Source: Deltaproteobacteria bacterium | GTDB taxonomy: Bacteria; Desulfobacterota; Dissulfuribacteria; Dissulfuribacterales; QOAL01 | Reading direction: 5' to 3' | Assembly: GCA_015494395.1 (NCBI GenBank) | Contig: WGBG01000154.1 | Location: 1 to 32,605, forward strand | Length of the DNA: 32,605 nucleotides | Part shown: in pieces, positions 13,834-22,911 of the stretch | Numbering within the stretch: the first letter of the stretch is position 1 | Layout: each line of letters begins with the position of its first letter | The notes under the pieces: model-generated | The model's input: only the letters and a program-made list of their open reading frames with translations | Databases searched by the model: none | Told to the model about the DNA's origin: nothing | Program-made: the position numbers and the translations under genes

Positions 13834-14645
13834 CAGAACGCCGGTCCTGCTTGAGCCTGGTCAGGCTCCTGTGCAGGCTCACTGCCTTGAACCTCACCTG
13901 TTCCCAGGTCAATAACCTCGCCCTGGTTCGCTTCTGCTGCAATCTCGTCCTGCATGGCTGCTGCAGGTATTGGCTGCTCCTCGTGCTGCCAGGCAGTCAT
14001 CATGTCTATGGACAGCACGCCATAATGAGACAGTAGATGCTTCAGGACTGTTTTTTTCGCCATTGCGTCAAAATCCGTGGTCCAGGCAGAATTTTTGTTC
14101 CCATAAGACATGCTGTATCGCTTGGCATGGGCCTCCACCTGCTCTCTGGTCCAGTAAATTGACTTGGTGAAACCATTAACCAGCTCCATGTATGCCACAT
14201 AACCAATGGCTGTTTCAGTTACAGGCTCACCAATAATGGTAACCTCTCCTGTCAGCCGGTCGTGTGTCACGTCTTCACCCTCATACACACAGTCAGCGTT
14301 AAGGTGTTTGTACTGCCCCGAGCGTATGGCAAGCTGCACAAGCCCCCTGTATCCAATCTGGAACTGGGGCTTGTTTTTGTAAGGAACGATATAGGCAAAT
14401 CCCAGGCTTTTACTGAGCGGCAGGCGCAGTGTGGCAGCCTTCAGGCACTCCTGGACCACAAGAGCGGGATCACATTTCTGCAGGTATGAATCTGCACCAA
14501 ACAGATCAATAATGCTGGCAACGAACAGGGGAGCCTGGTCCTTCAGGGCATTCCTGAACTGTTCCTGAACGCTATCTTGAGCCATGATGTTTTTGAGCCT
14601 GGCAACCGGGGTTCTTGCTTCATATTTTGCTATGGTTTCAGTCAT
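13833..14645 (-). CDS. recT: RecT-family single-strand annealing recombinase
   Basis: 270 aa, close to the family's usual 260-280. Visible blocks: FRNALKDQAPLFVASIIDLF, ECLKAATLRLPLSKSLGFAY, PYKNKPQFQIGYRGLVQLAI, and KRYSMSYGNKNSAWTTDFDA followed by MAKKTVLKHLL. The C-terminus is acidic and Q/P-rich. RecT anneals complementary single strands during phage replication and recombination. A strong AGGAGG precedes the ATG. No separate RecE or lambda-type exonuclease is seen; the SMC-like ATPase upstream may play a partner role. Confidence 0.95.
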   Translation of the reverse strand: MTETIAKYEARTPVARLKNIMAQDSVQEQFRNALKDQAPLFVASIIDLFGADSYLQKCDPALVVQECLKAATLRLPLSKSLGFAYIVPYKNKPQFQIGYRGLVQLAIRSGQYKHLNADCVYEGEDVTHDRLTGEVTIIGEPVTETAIGYVAYMELVNGFTKSIYWTREQVEAHAKRYSMSYGNKNSAWTTDFDAMAKKTVLKHLLSHYGVLSIDMMTAWQHEEQPIPAAAMQDEIAAEANQGEVIDLGTGEVQGSEPAQEPDQAQAGPAF

Positions 14646-14648
14646 TGA

Positions 14649-16601
14649 TTAGCCTCCTGTTACTGTCAGCTCTGGGCAATCATCATCCACATAAAGCTGG
14701 ATTTGCTGTGCCCTGGTGGGAAGGATGTCTGTCACGGATTCTGCGTTATCAATCCAGACAGGCAGGACAAGGCCATAATGTTCGGACAGGGTGTTTATTA
14801 TGTCGAGCCCTGTATTGATCCTCATGGCGTTATTCAGGGAGCCATACGGCACCCCGTCTGCCATGACCTCGCAACACTCCCTCAAACCGCCGTTGATCTG
14901 GGCATCAAACAGCTTGAATCGTGCTACCTGGAATTTTTGGTTGATTTTGCCCTCTAACAGGGAGACTTTTTGCCTGGTAAACTCCTCACAGAGATGGAGA
15001 TGGCCTTCCAGCTTTTCAAGCTCTGCTGCAAGCCTTCGCTCTTCGTTTTTCAGCTCCTCGATTCGTGCAGTGCCCTTCTCATAGAGCTTGATGGCAGCCA
15101 TCTGTTCTTTGACATCTGCAAGCTTCTGTTCCAGTGCATCAATTTTGCGCTGTATCTTCTCGGCTTCTCCGCTCGCATCTTCTGTGTGCATCTCAATACG
15201 CCTGAGCAGTCCTGCACGCTGAGTATTAAGGGCCTTGTACTCCTGTAATTCCTCTATCTCTTTTTTTCTGGCCTCTGGATCAGCGCCTTTACGGAGAGTG
15301 GCTATTTTCTCCTCAAGCTCCTCCTTATCTTTGCGCAGCCCGGCAACTCTACTGGTAATATCCGATATTGACTGCTTGGCATTTTCAAGCGCCTGCTTTT
15401 TCTGCACCCCTTGAGAGTTAATGTGTTCCAGCTTGTGTGCCTTGTCCTGGTTAAACTGTGCCTCCGCCTCTTTCAGGGCAGATTCAATCTGTGCCGCTGG
15501 GATAGGCTGTTTACAGGTAGGGCAGATTCCATCAGTCTCAGGAGGCTGGAATTTTTCAGAATCAACCTCAAACCATCGCTGCCTGAGTTCTTCAATTTCA
15601 CTTTGCAAGGCTTTTATCCGGGGCCCTGCCTGTTCCTTGTCTGCCAGCAGGGAACGTATCTGCCGGTTGACCTGGTCAAGCTCGTCCTCCGCCTGGCTTA
15701 ACGCCTGTCTGACACTCAGATCCGTCTTGCTGTATTGATTGTACAGTTCCTGGATTTTCTGCTCGATGACAGACAGCTCCAGACGTAACTCAGCAACCTT
15801 GCCGCCATTCTTTACTGCCTCAAGTTCCTGGCGGTTTTTGCTTATCTCGCCCTGTAGGGTTTTGATGGTTGCCTTGATTTGGTCAGCGTTAAGCCCGGAT
15901 ACATCCGGGAGAGCCCTGGTTGCCTCATCAATGCGCGTGGGGATGGCCTCAAGAGACTTGTTCAGTTCCTTGCGCTTACCAGCAAGGATTTTTCGGTAAT
16001 CATCCAGGCTGTGATCCCCCAGGATGCCAGGTAATGCTTTAAGGTCATCGGCAGAGGCGATAACATCAGCATCAGACACGTCACCACATACCTGGAGCAG
16101 GATTGCCCTGCGCTTTTCCCAGTGGAGCTTTTCAGGGAAATAGCAGGGATCAGTCAGCAGCCTGAATGTTTCAGTGTCGGCTATTTCCTTGATTTTCTGC
16201 GTGTATTCGCTTTTCTTCGCAGGGACTCCATCAATCTCATATTTGGTCTGATGCCCTGTGAATGTTTTTCGTGCTTCCCCTCGTTTTTTTGTCCACTTTT
16301 CACGGAAAATCTTTTTTAAAGTCAGCATTGCCCCGTCAATCTGGAGGGCTGCCTTCACTGAAACATCCACCCCGTGGACAGGCTTGCCTGAAGGGTCCAG
16401 GGGCTTAATGGCAAAGTCGCTGCGCCCGTGACTATCCTTGTCGAACAACAACCACGTGAAGGCATCCACCAGGGTTGTTTTGCCGGAGGCGTTTCTTCCA
16501 CATATCTGAACCTCGTATTTTTCGGCCAGGACTTTAAGTGTATATTCCTTGAGCCCCTTGAAATTATTGATCTCCAGGGCATCAATTCTGATTTCAGTCA
16601 T
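14649..16601 (-). CDS. SMC/Rad50-like ATPase with zinc hook
   Basis: 650 aa. Walker A GRNASGKT (35-42), long coiled coils on both sides of a CPTC zinc-hook motif (360-363), and a C-terminal ATPase lobe with LPVWIDNAES as a Walker-B-like strand. This is the SbcC/Rad50 design in compact form, often found beside recT in phages. The usual DEP Walker B is IDN here, so the catalytic carboxylate pattern deviates. No SbcD-type phosphoesterase gene is present; the MBL protein or the nuclease may substitute. The start at 16601 makes a TAATG overlap with the HTH gene, which rules out the longer frame. Confidence 0.85.
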   Translation of the reverse strand: MTEIRIDALEINNFKGLKEYTLKVLAEKYEVQICGRNASGKTTLVDAFTWLLFDKDSHGRSDFAIKPLDPSGKPVHGVDVSVKAALQIDGAMLTLKKIFREKWTKKRGEARKTFTGHQTKYEIDGVPAKKSEYTQKIKEIADTETFRLLTDPCYFPEKLHWEKRRAILLQVCGDVSDADVIASADDLKALPGILGDHSLDDYRKILAGKRKELNKSLEAIPTRIDEATRALPDVSGLNADQIKATIKTLQGEISKNRQELEAVKNGGKVAELRLELSVIEQKIQELYNQYSKTDLSVRQALSQAEDELDQVNRQIRSLLADKEQAGPRIKALQSEIEELRQRWFEVDSEKFQPPETDGICPTCKQPIPAAQIESALKEAEAQFNQDKAHKLEHINSQGVQKKQALENAKQSISDITSRVAGLRKDKEELEEKIATLRKGADPEARKKEIEELQEYKALNTQRAGLLRRIEMHTEDASGEAEKIQRKIDALEQKLADVKEQMAAIKLYEKGTARIEELKNEERRLAAELEKLEGHLHLCEEFTRQKVSLLEGKINQKFQVARFKLFDAQINGGLRECCEVMADGVPYGSLNNAMRINTGLDIINTLSEHYGLVLPVWIDNAESVTDILPTRAQQIQLYVDDDCPELTVTGG

Positions 16602-16801
16602 TACAGCCTCTCTATCTGCCTTTGCAGGCATTCATTAACAGCAACTGTTGGAATCTTGATTGTCTTGCGGATTCGGATGGCTGGAAGCAACCCTTCGTCA
16701 ATCATGCGATAAATGGTTGAAGCAGATACTCCCAGCCGTTTTGCAACTTGCGATACTTCCAGAAAACCTTGCCGCAAAATGTCGTTGTTGTTTTCAGCCA
16801 T
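16601..16801 (-). CDS. Excisionase-family HTH protein (copy B)
   Basis: 66 aa: FLEVSQVAKRLGVSASTIYR, then MIDEGLLPAIRIRKTIKIP and a short helix. Paralogue of the 8285-8497 protein, similar throughout the HTH. It sits inside the replication operon between helicase and ATPase, with AAGGAG 5 nt before this ATG; another ATG three bases upstream overlaps the helicase stop. Confidence 0.8.
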   Translation of the reverse strand: MAENNNDILRQGFLEVSQVAKRLGVSASTIYRMIDEGLLPAIRIRKTIKIPTVAVNECLQRQIERL

Positions 16802-16803
16802 CA

Positions 16804-18126
16804 TCACTCCTTCATTTTGTCGTAAATTTTGAGTCTTTCCCGCGCCTGGGCACGCAGCACAGGCTGTCTGATGTCCAGGTAATCGTGGATCACAGGGGCC
16901 TTGCCTGTCTGTGGTCTAAGGATGCGCCCGGCAACCTGCAGCAAGCGCCCCCTGTATTTAAGAGGGGAGGCTAAAAACAAATCGGAAAAGCAAGGAGCAT
17001 CAAATCCCTCACCGATCAGGCTAAAGGTGGAAAACAACACGGTTATTTTGCCATCTCGTAAGCTCTGAACCGTCTGCGTGCGTTCTCTGGCAGGTGTCTT
17101 GCCTGTAAGCAGTACGCCTCTGCCTGTCATAGCCTGCAGAGCCTCCAGGTGATTGATTCGGTCGCTGACCACCAGGCAGACGTTGCCATCCTGGGCTGCA
17201 TGGGTAATGTCTCCCGCAATCTGCCTGTTTCGTTCTTCGTCTGATACCAGGGCACTAAGCATCCTCTGATAATCGTCGTTGTATTCATAAGTGAAACTGG
17301 TTTCGTGACAGGCTATCCTGGGCATGAGCACTGCTCCTGTCTCTCTGAGCATCGCAGAATCAACAGTCACCTTGTGGCTTCCGCAGTACCAGCTAATAAG
17401 TTGCCCCAACCCGTCTCGGCGGTATGGTGTGGCTGAGAGTCCCAGGATGTAACGGGCAGGGAACGCCTGCACCACCTTGTTGAACGTGCTGGAAGGCACC
17501 CGATGGCACTCATCAACGATTACGTGCCCGAACCGCTCGGCAAGCTTTGGCAAATGCTTTCTTGCTGTCTGAACGGTTGCTACAGTTACCAGCCCAATGT
17601 CAAACTTACCGTCACCAATGATGCCGGGCTCTATGCCCAAAAATTGCTGGACACGATCACGCCACTGGTGAAGCAGTTCTTTTGTATGGACCAGAACCAG
17701 TGTAGGTTGTTGCCTAATGGCGCTAATGCCCAGGGCAATGATGGTCTTACCGGCACCGGTGCCAGCCTCTACAACACCCATCTCAGCCCGCCTGAATTGC
17801 TTTAACACTGCCACCTGGTATGGTCTCAGCTTGCCTTTAAAAACAAAATCCTGGGCAGGCAGGTTGAAACGATTATCAATTATTGTGACATCATCATGTT
17901 TCCGTGCAAATTGAATGATGGTGTTGAGTGCTCCCCTGGGCATCTGTAGCCCTGTGGGAGTGTCCTTGTAAAATCTCAGGGTTTTTGGGATGCCTTTTGT
18001 CCAGCGTTTATGTTTGATGGCATCTTTATATTTAGGATTCTGCAGAGTGAACATCCGCCGCAGTCCGTCCATGACCGGAGCCGGTGCGCCCTGCAAGGTG
18101 GCATGGGAATCAATTATGAGTTGCAT
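16804..18126 (-). CDS. Superfamily 2 DEAD/DEAH-type helicase
   Basis: 440 aa. Motif I EAGTGAGKT (Walker A GTGAGKT at 122-128), Q-motif-like LRPYQ, motif II DECH (205-208), motif III SATP (230-233), motif IV-V region with STFSLIGEGFDAP, and motif VI QVAGRILRP. This is the XPB/UvsW-like group common in phage replication modules, where it remodels forks and recombination intermediates. The N-terminal ~95 residues contain a family-typical small domain. The gene starts 13 nt inside the end of the TubC-like gene and its stop overlaps the next ATG. Confidence 0.92.
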   Translation of the reverse strand: MQLIIDSHATLQGAPAPVMDGLRRMFTLQNPKYKDAIKHKRWTKGIPKTLRFYKDTPTGLQMPRGALNTIIQFARKHDDVTIIDNRFNLPAQDFVFKGKLRPYQVAVLKQFRRAEMGVVEAGTGAGKTIIALGISAIRQQPTLVLVHTKELLHQWRDRVQQFLGIEPGIIGDGKFDIGLVTVATVQTARKHLPKLAERFGHVIVDECHRVPSSTFNKVVQAFPARYILGLSATPYRRDGLGQLISWYCGSHKVTVDSAMLRETGAVLMPRIACHETSFTYEYNDDYQRMLSALVSDEERNRQIAGDITHAAQDGNVCLVVSDRINHLEALQAMTGRGVLLTGKTPARERTQTVQSLRDGKITVLFSTFSLIGEGFDAPCFSDLFLASPLKYRGRLLQVAGRILRPQTGKAPVIHDYLDIRQPVLRAQARERLKIYDKMKE

Positions 18127-18473
18127 CTTTTGCCCTCTCTGCGCTCCAGGAAGCCATGAGCTTTACCGCACATATCAACAAAATCGTCCAAGTAAAAATC
18201 ATGCCCGGCAAGACGCTGTTCGGCTTCAGCCTGCAAAGCGTCAATCTCCTGATGTGTGGTCACGTTCAGCAGCCGGGCAACCAGGTCATCTATGATTTTT
18301 TGGCATTGACGTTTTTGCAGTTCCTGGATGATTTTCTCTTTGTGGCGTTTTAAAGCATGCAAGATATGGTTAGGCGGTTTAATTGGAGCTGCCACTCTCA
18401 GCTCATCATCCCGGAGATATGGTTCAATTCCCTGCCTTTGACAGGTTGCCAGAAGATCAGATACGACAGTCAT
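18114..18473 (-). CDS. TubC N-terminal docking domain-like small protein
   Basis: 119 aa. The first ~50 residues, TVVSDLLATCQRQGIEPYLR, then ELRVAAPIKP and ALKRHKEKIIQEL, match the small domain annotated as TubC-docking-like. It often occurs next to phage primases. The rest is helical. AGGAGG lies 7 nt before the ATG at 18473, which is preferred over an upstream in-frame ATG. It overlaps both neighbours. Probably a replication accessory or protein-protein docking factor. Confidence 0.65.
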   Translation of the reverse strand: MTVVSDLLATCQRQGIEPYLRDDELRVAAPIKPPNHILHALKRHKEKIIQELQKRQCQKIIDDLVARLLNVTTHQEIDALQAEAEQRLAGHDFYLDDFVDMCGKAHGFLERREGKRCNS

Positions 18474-20652
18474 AACCGGCCTCCTGTTTTTGGGTTTCGA
18501 TCTCGCGCAGCTCGTCATGATACGCCTCGTTAATTTTCTGGCGCTGCTTGGCGTTAACGAACCGCCAACCCGATAATGGGCGGAACTCCCCAGCAGGGGT
18601 GATTTGATAGTCACGCTCCTTGCCTTGTGGTTTGCTGCGATAATCCACGGGGGCCTTTACTTTTATGAGCTTCGCTATCCCACCGTAAGGACCATTGGAG
18701 GTGAGATTGATTACCAAACGGGGCTTAGCCTTTGTCTGGTGTCCACCCACCGCATGAGGTACACCCGGATTTTTTTGCATCAGTATTATTGCAATGCCGT
18801 TATTGAGCTTGGCGTGGATTTGCTGGATGAGCTGGGCGGCCTCTGTGTATTCAGGGAGCTCCAGGTAATCTATTATGTTGATGCCATCAGGGAGGATTAG
18901 CTGGTGATAATCTGCGTGCCGCTCGATGAACGATACATGGCGTTGCCACACGTCTAGCGGGATGCCGGTTGCCTCCAACCTGTTCCTGAGCTCGCCTCCA
19001 CTCATCTCTGAATTGAGATACCGGATAAATTTAGGAGGTGGTTGCTGATTTGTGGAGTTTTCAGGTTTGAGTAAATGCGTTTCTTTTATACGCATACTCA
19101 AAGAAAAAACGCTTGAACGAGCACTTGTAAGCAATTGTACTAAAAATGCTATTGCAAAAGCGGTTTTTCCTGAATTTGGTTCGCCTGCTATCAGGATTAT
19201 GTTGCCAGGATAAATATTAGTAAGCTCATGAATCCCCAGTGGCAACTCAAGTTGTAGGGGCTCTCCAGGGTCGTCCAAGGACATCTCCTCGATGTCAGTT
19301 ATCACCCTTTCCCATACACCGTATTTACCATCTACTTTATTGATTTTACTAATTTTTTTTAGACGATTGAGTTCCAGATAAACAGCTTGCTTCTCATTTC
19401 TGCTGTGTGCTCCTATATACTGGACGACATCCTTAGTTTGGAATGTACCTTCTCCGCTTTCGACAAAGTCTTTTACCATGTTTGCAATTGAGCCAACCCG
19501 ATTAGTTTCACTTGCAAGTTGCGAGGTGGCTGCGGTACTGCTTTCAACTGCTTTCAAAGAGCTTTCAACTGCTTTCAGATGCTTACGACTGCTTTCAAAG
19601 CTTTCAAAGCTTTCAGATGCTTTCAAAGCTTTCGTTTGTGCTCTAACCCCATACCCCTGCCGGGCCAGTTCCTGTGCCGCTGCTCTATAATCGCCGCTGC
19701 ACTCCAAAAACGCATAAACTTGAAAAGGGCTGTATGCCTTTTCTGCCTCAAACGGAGGGGCAGAGCCCGAAAAAACGTAGAATGTACGTCTCCCAACATC
19801 CCACGTGGCGGAGTGCCCCTCCCGTGGCTGCTTACCGGGTCGGGTCCACCTGACGTTGTTGCCTACTGTGCGCCCTTGCGTCCAGCCATGACGCCGGAGT
19901 AGGTCACCGATATCTCCACGCTGATTGTAGTCGTCGCCGGGCCTCAAGTCATCGGTATAGGTGGTGTTGCTGTACGGTACGCAGATATCCTGCCGGAGCG
20001 TATCGAGTAGCCATGCCGGGGCAGGAGCAATGTCGTGGTGGTTATGGAAGGCATATATTTTGCCGCTTACATGCCCTGATGGTGGAACAATCACATAACC
20101 ACCGTTGGCGCGTATATCCAGATCAGTTCCCAGCTTGCTGGCACTGTTACGCAAATTGAAGTTGGGCATCCGGAAATAGTAATGGTGTCCACCTCCACCC
20201 GTGATGACTGTCAATGTGTCAGGTAGATGCCCATGCAGTCTGACCAGCTCGTCTATGGACCGTTGTCCAATTTTGTCCCCGGAAACATCTACATCCAGCA
20301 CGAATACGCCGGTTGTGGAGCCAGTAGGTATGCCGATGCTTGCAGCAGGCCACTTGCGCCACCATTGGGTTATTCGCTGTTTGTTGGTCGTGGCATCCCT
20401 GAAACCATGTTTGGTTTTTGGTCTTTTGGTCGTTTGATCGCATGGGAAAACTGGTATGCCATGCCCGGCATACATCAGAGCTGCCTTTGGGAGGTCGTAA
20501 CGGTCACGTAGTATTTTTGTGGCCGCTGCCAATAATGGTAGTTGACTTATGTCCGTAGAAATGCTATGTTTTTGGGCAGTTAATAAACTACCACTTATTT
20601 CATTCCCTGCCCCTGAGCCGCCCTGCCCAGGGGTCTTTTTTTTGCCGGACAT
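18457..20652 (-). CDS. Prim-Pol primase-polymerase fused to RecA-like ATPase
   Basis: 731 aa. Residues ~50-220 are a bifunctional primase/polymerase domain: FVLDVDVSG (metal-binding D120 and D122), GGGGHHYYF (H156) and GTDLDIRANGGYVIVPPSG. Residues ~342-372 are a repetitive K/S/E/F linker. A winged-helix-like part follows, then a RecA/AAA_25-type ATPase with Walker A GEPNSGKT (491-498) and a hydrophobic Walker-B-like strand ending in Asp (INIIDYL). Together they would prime and unwind DNA at the element's origin. The start overlaps the upstream HTH stop by one base. Confidence 0.9.
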   Translation of the reverse strand: MSGKKKTPGQGGSGAGNEISGSLLTAQKHSISTDISQLPLLAAATKILRDRYDLPKAALMYAGHGIPVFPCDQTTKRPKTKHGFRDATTNKQRITQWWRKWPAASIGIPTGSTTGVFVLDVDVSGDKIGQRSIDELVRLHGHLPDTLTVITGGGGHHYYFRMPNFNLRNSASKLGTDLDIRANGGYVIVPPSGHVSGKIYAFHNHHDIAPAPAWLLDTLRQDICVPYSNTTYTDDLRPGDDYNQRGDIGDLLRRHGWTQGRTVGNNVRWTRPGKQPREGHSATWDVGRRTFYVFSGSAPPFEAEKAYSPFQVYAFLECSGDYRAAAQELARQGYGVRAQTKALKASESFESFESSRKHLKAVESSLKAVESSTAATSQLASETNRVGSIANMVKDFVESGEGTFQTKDVVQYIGAHSRNEKQAVYLELNRLKKISKINKVDGKYGVWERVITDIEEMSLDDPGEPLQLELPLGIHELTNIYPGNIILIAGEPNSGKTAFAIAFLVQLLTSARSSVFSLSMRIKETHLLKPENSTNQQPPPKFIRYLNSEMSGGELRNRLEATGIPLDVWQRHVSFIERHADYHQLILPDGINIIDYLELPEYTEAAQLIQQIHAKLNNGIAIILMQKNPGVPHAVGGHQTKAKPRLVINLTSNGPYGGIAKLIKVKAPVDYRSKPQGKERDYQITPAGEFRPLSGWRFVNAKQRQKINEAYHDELREIETQKQEAGYDCRI
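19539..19635. repeat. CTTTCA short repeats encoding the primase linker
   Basis: Eight exact CTTTCA units with degenerate spacers, coding in the minus frame for ESFESFESS and two copies of LKAVESS. Lengths vary between units, so frame-preserving and frame-breaking slippage are both possible. Confidence 0.75.
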
Positions 20653-20990
20653 CAGCGAATCTCCCCGGTGGATGGATCAACCACCTTGACCTCGATACCG
20701 GCGATATACTCATCAAGCCACGACTGCTCGTACAGGACTCGTCCGCCCACGCGTTTGTATTTTGGGCCTCTGCCGAGACTACGCCAGCATTCCAGGGTTT
20801 TGGGTGTGACTCGCAGGCCAGCCTGTGAGCAATATTGGGCTGCCTCCTTCGTGGTCATGTTTTTTTGGGGTGCCTGGATCACGCATCCACGTTGCTTTAG
20901 AGATTTTTTGATTTCTTGCAGGATTTCATTGAGGTTGGCGGTTAGCGGATATGCCAGGGTGATGTTTTGGGTTTGGAGCGTTTGTGGCAT
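20652..20990 (-). CDS. HTH (MerR/excisionase-like) protein heading the replication operon
   Basis: 112 aa. N-terminal ~45 residues are helical. The C-terminal half, TTKEAAQYCSQAGLRVTPKT and then LECWRSLGRGPKYKRVGG with RVLYEQSWLDEYI, is a helix_turn_helix_17-type domain seen in phage excisionases and regulators. It overlaps the primase gene by one base (TGATG), so it is first in a coupled operon. Its AGGAGG lies inside the 3' arm of a terminator-like hairpin directly before the ATG. Confidence 0.8.
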   Translation of the reverse strand: MPQTLQTQNITLAYPLTANLNEILQEIKKSLKQRGCVIQAPQKNMTTKEAAQYCSQAGLRVTPKTLECWRSLGRGPKYKRVGGRVLYEQSWLDEYIAGIEVKVVDPSTGEIR

Positions 20991-21031
20991 AAAAAAACCT
21001 CCTTGAGTCTTTTAGTAGCTTCAAGGAGGTT
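20991..21031 (-). promoter_or_regulatory. Hairpin that is both terminator and Shine-Dalgarno sequester
   Basis: Minus strand AACCTCCTTGA (21031-21021) pairs perfectly over 11 bp with TCAAGGAGGTT (21006-20996), 14-nt loop, followed by T's and then ATG at 20990. The AGGAGG within the 3' arm is the ribosome binding site of the HTH gene. When folded, the hairpin would hide it and could also end transcription. Confidence 0.75.
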
Positions 21032-21164
21032 ACAGGATTTATTTTTTATGCGCCAAGGATCGTTATGAAACGGGTGATGTTTTTGGCTTTGTGTGTTAAA
21101 TCAGTAAGTTGTGAGCTTTGTTGGTAAATTTATACAATCCCCCGTTTTTTCAATATGTTATTTA

Positions 21165-22166
21165 TCATTTTTGGATTTCAAAGCTGTATTTGTTCAATTC
21201 CTTACATAAAAAAGCCGCTGTTGCTGGAGAAGTCTCCTTGCATGGAATGTACTTCATTTTGTTGTCTATTAATTCATTAAACCAGCGCACCCAATATCGA
21301 ACTGTTGATCTTAAAGTGCCAAATGGTAAAAAACCATCAGCCTGGAGTATGTTTATTATTTGCATGACCGTGCCTTGCTTTTTGCCTTCATCATTAGTGT
21401 GGGTCAATGGAGCGCCTTTTGCCCAAATCGCTATGATACATAATTGCGCTACCAGCCAATCACCTGCACTATTTCGTTCCCTGGTGAATTTATTGTTTTT
21501 GAGTAATTCATTAAAAAAAGAGATCTTGCGCTGAAAATCAGCTACATATTCTGTTATTTTAACTGCAAACGGATCATGTTCGGCATCGACACTAAAAAAA
21601 GGAGCACCGTGTCCTTTTTCTGGTCTGGCGCAGCCAGTCATTATAGTTCTTACTGCTTCTAATGTTTTGGGGTCATTGAATAGCTCGTTCAGAGCCTCAA
21701 GATGATATTCAATGTCTTTCTTTTTTTGATTTAGTTGTCTAATCGTCTTTCTATCCCATTGCCAACTCTGGTCTGCTATTTTGTGTACTGGATAGTAAAG
21801 ACATATGTGTTCTACTTCTTTAACCCATATGTCCGCTCCAAGGATATCGCGAATACGTTTTTTTGCTTTTTTTGATAGTATTTTCCGTTCGTTGTCGAGA
21901 ATGGTCTTTATTTTTTTGTATTTTTGCCATGCCCTTTCTTTCCATTCAGGCTGAAAGACTGGAATTGCTTTTTTATTTTGTTGCGAAAAAGTAACTAAAA
22001 TGTCCCACATAGCGCCCCAGTCCGTCTTTTCATCTCCTGTTTTTTGCACTTGCCGCAAAAGATTGTATAATTCATCAAGTTCATCAAGTTCTGTAGGCTC
22101 AAGGCAATTTTCTAATAATTCAACAGCATTTTCTATGACTTTATTTTGAGATTCTATTGTTTTCAT
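21165..22166 (-). CDS. Unrecognised 333-aa protein, possible cargo gene
   Basis: Starts MKTIESQNKVIENAVELLEN. Soluble, strongly charged, mainly helical; Lys/Glu-rich middle (ERKILSKKAKKRIRDILG) and Trp-rich patches (ADQSWQWDRK, STVRYWVRWFNE). No motif I can assign. The DNA is visibly more AT-rich than the replication genes beside it. It lies between the toxin-antitoxin genes and the replication operon, where accessory or defence genes often sit. The start at 22166 gives a plausible N-terminus; the purine-rich AGGGGGCAGAG before it is a fair ribosome binding site. Confidence 0.65.
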   Translation of the reverse strand: MKTIESQNKVIENAVELLENCLEPTELDELDELYNLLRQVQKTGDEKTDWGAMWDILVTFSQQNKKAIPVFQPEWKERAWQKYKKIKTILDNERKILSKKAKKRIRDILGADIWVKEVEHICLYYPVHKIADQSWQWDRKTIRQLNQKKKDIEYHLEALNELFNDPKTLEAVRTIMTGCARPEKGHGAPFFSVDAEHDPFAVKITEYVADFQRKISFFNELLKNNKFTRERNSAGDWLVAQLCIIAIWAKGAPLTHTNDEGKKQGTVMQIINILQADGFLPFGTLRSTVRYWVRWFNELIDNKMKYIPCKETSPATAAFLCKELNKYSFEIQK

Positions 22167-22264
22167 ACTCTGCCCCCTGCAGCAGCACTGCCCTTGAAGA
22201 AGATGCCGGACAAAGGCGGTCAAGGGATCCGCTTTTCGGGAGCTACCCTATTGCCCGGCGAATA

Positions 22265-22606
22265 TTATGCAACAGATTTTTGCCGCAATTTATGAAACTT
22301 CTGCAGTATTTCCGGAACGTCTTTTTTGACAGTATTCCATATCACTTCGGCACTGACGCCAAAATATTGATGGATTAAAATATCCCTCATGCCTGCCATT
22401 GCCCGCCACGGTATCTCAGGATGCTGGTCCCTCAATTCAGCCGGGATCATTTTCACGGCCTCTCCTGCTATCTCTAAGGCACGGATCACCGCAAAATATG
22501 TTTTGTCATCTTCTGCAAATTCATGATATGTCATGCCATCTGTAAACTGGATGCACTTCTCAAGAGCGGCACAGATATCGTCCAAATAGTCGACAACTAC
22601 CCTCAT
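22265..22606 (-). CDS. hepT: HepT-family ribonuclease toxin (DUF86)
   Basis: 113 aa, all helical. It has the HEPN catalytic motif R-x4-H-x-Y as RDILIHQYF (R74, H79, Y81) and family signatures [13 protein letters not shown] and [13 protein letters not shown]-like helices. HepT cleaves RNA and is neutralised by AMPylation by its partner MntA. It overlaps the mntA stop by 4 nt (ATGA). Confidence 0.92.
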   Translation of the reverse strand: MRVVVDYLDDICAALEKCIQFTDGMTYHEFAEDDKTYFAVIRALEIAGEAVKMIPAELRDQHPEIPWRAMAGMRDILIHQYFGVSAEVIWNTVKKDVPEILQKFHKLRQKSVA

Positions 22607-22911
22607 ATTGCAACCCTCTCCTCCAGGATGGCATCCTTGATCCCGGGCTTGAGTGTCTCCGGCATTACAAGATCAACCTGCACTCCAAGCAGGTCAGTAA
22701 GGTGGTTCTTCAGGTTCACAAACTCCAGGAGAGAGGGAGTGCTTGAGAAAGTTACAAGGATATCAAGGTCACTATCTACACCCCATTTACCGTCATGAAT
22801 CCTTGAACCGAAAAGCTCCAGGGTTTCTACATTGTATCGCCTTTTAAGGTCAGGCAGGTGTTGCGACAGATTTTTTTTCAGCTTCTCAATCTCTGAATTT
22901 TGTCTTTCCAT
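22603..22911 (-). CDS. mntA: MntA-family nucleotidyltransferase antitoxin
   Basis: 102 aa minimal nucleotidyltransferase. Motif [20 protein letters not shown] gives the GS-x-D-x-D active site; a later VDLVMPE supplies the third carboxylate. In characterised pairs this enzyme AMPylates the Tyr of HepT. Antitoxin precedes toxin, with translational coupling. Some family members annotate simply as DUF4062/NTP transferases; the neighbour makes MntA most likely. Confidence 0.92.
   Translation of the reverse strand: MERQNSEIEKLKKNLSQHLPDLKRRYNVETLELFGSRIHDGKWGVDSDLDILVTFSSTPSLLEFVNLKNHLTDLLGVQVDLVMPETLKPGIKDAILEERVAI

Noticed and set aside
19539-19635. CRISPR-like array
   Set aside because: Units are ~10-14 bp with no unique spacers, and they lie in frame within the primase-ATPase gene.
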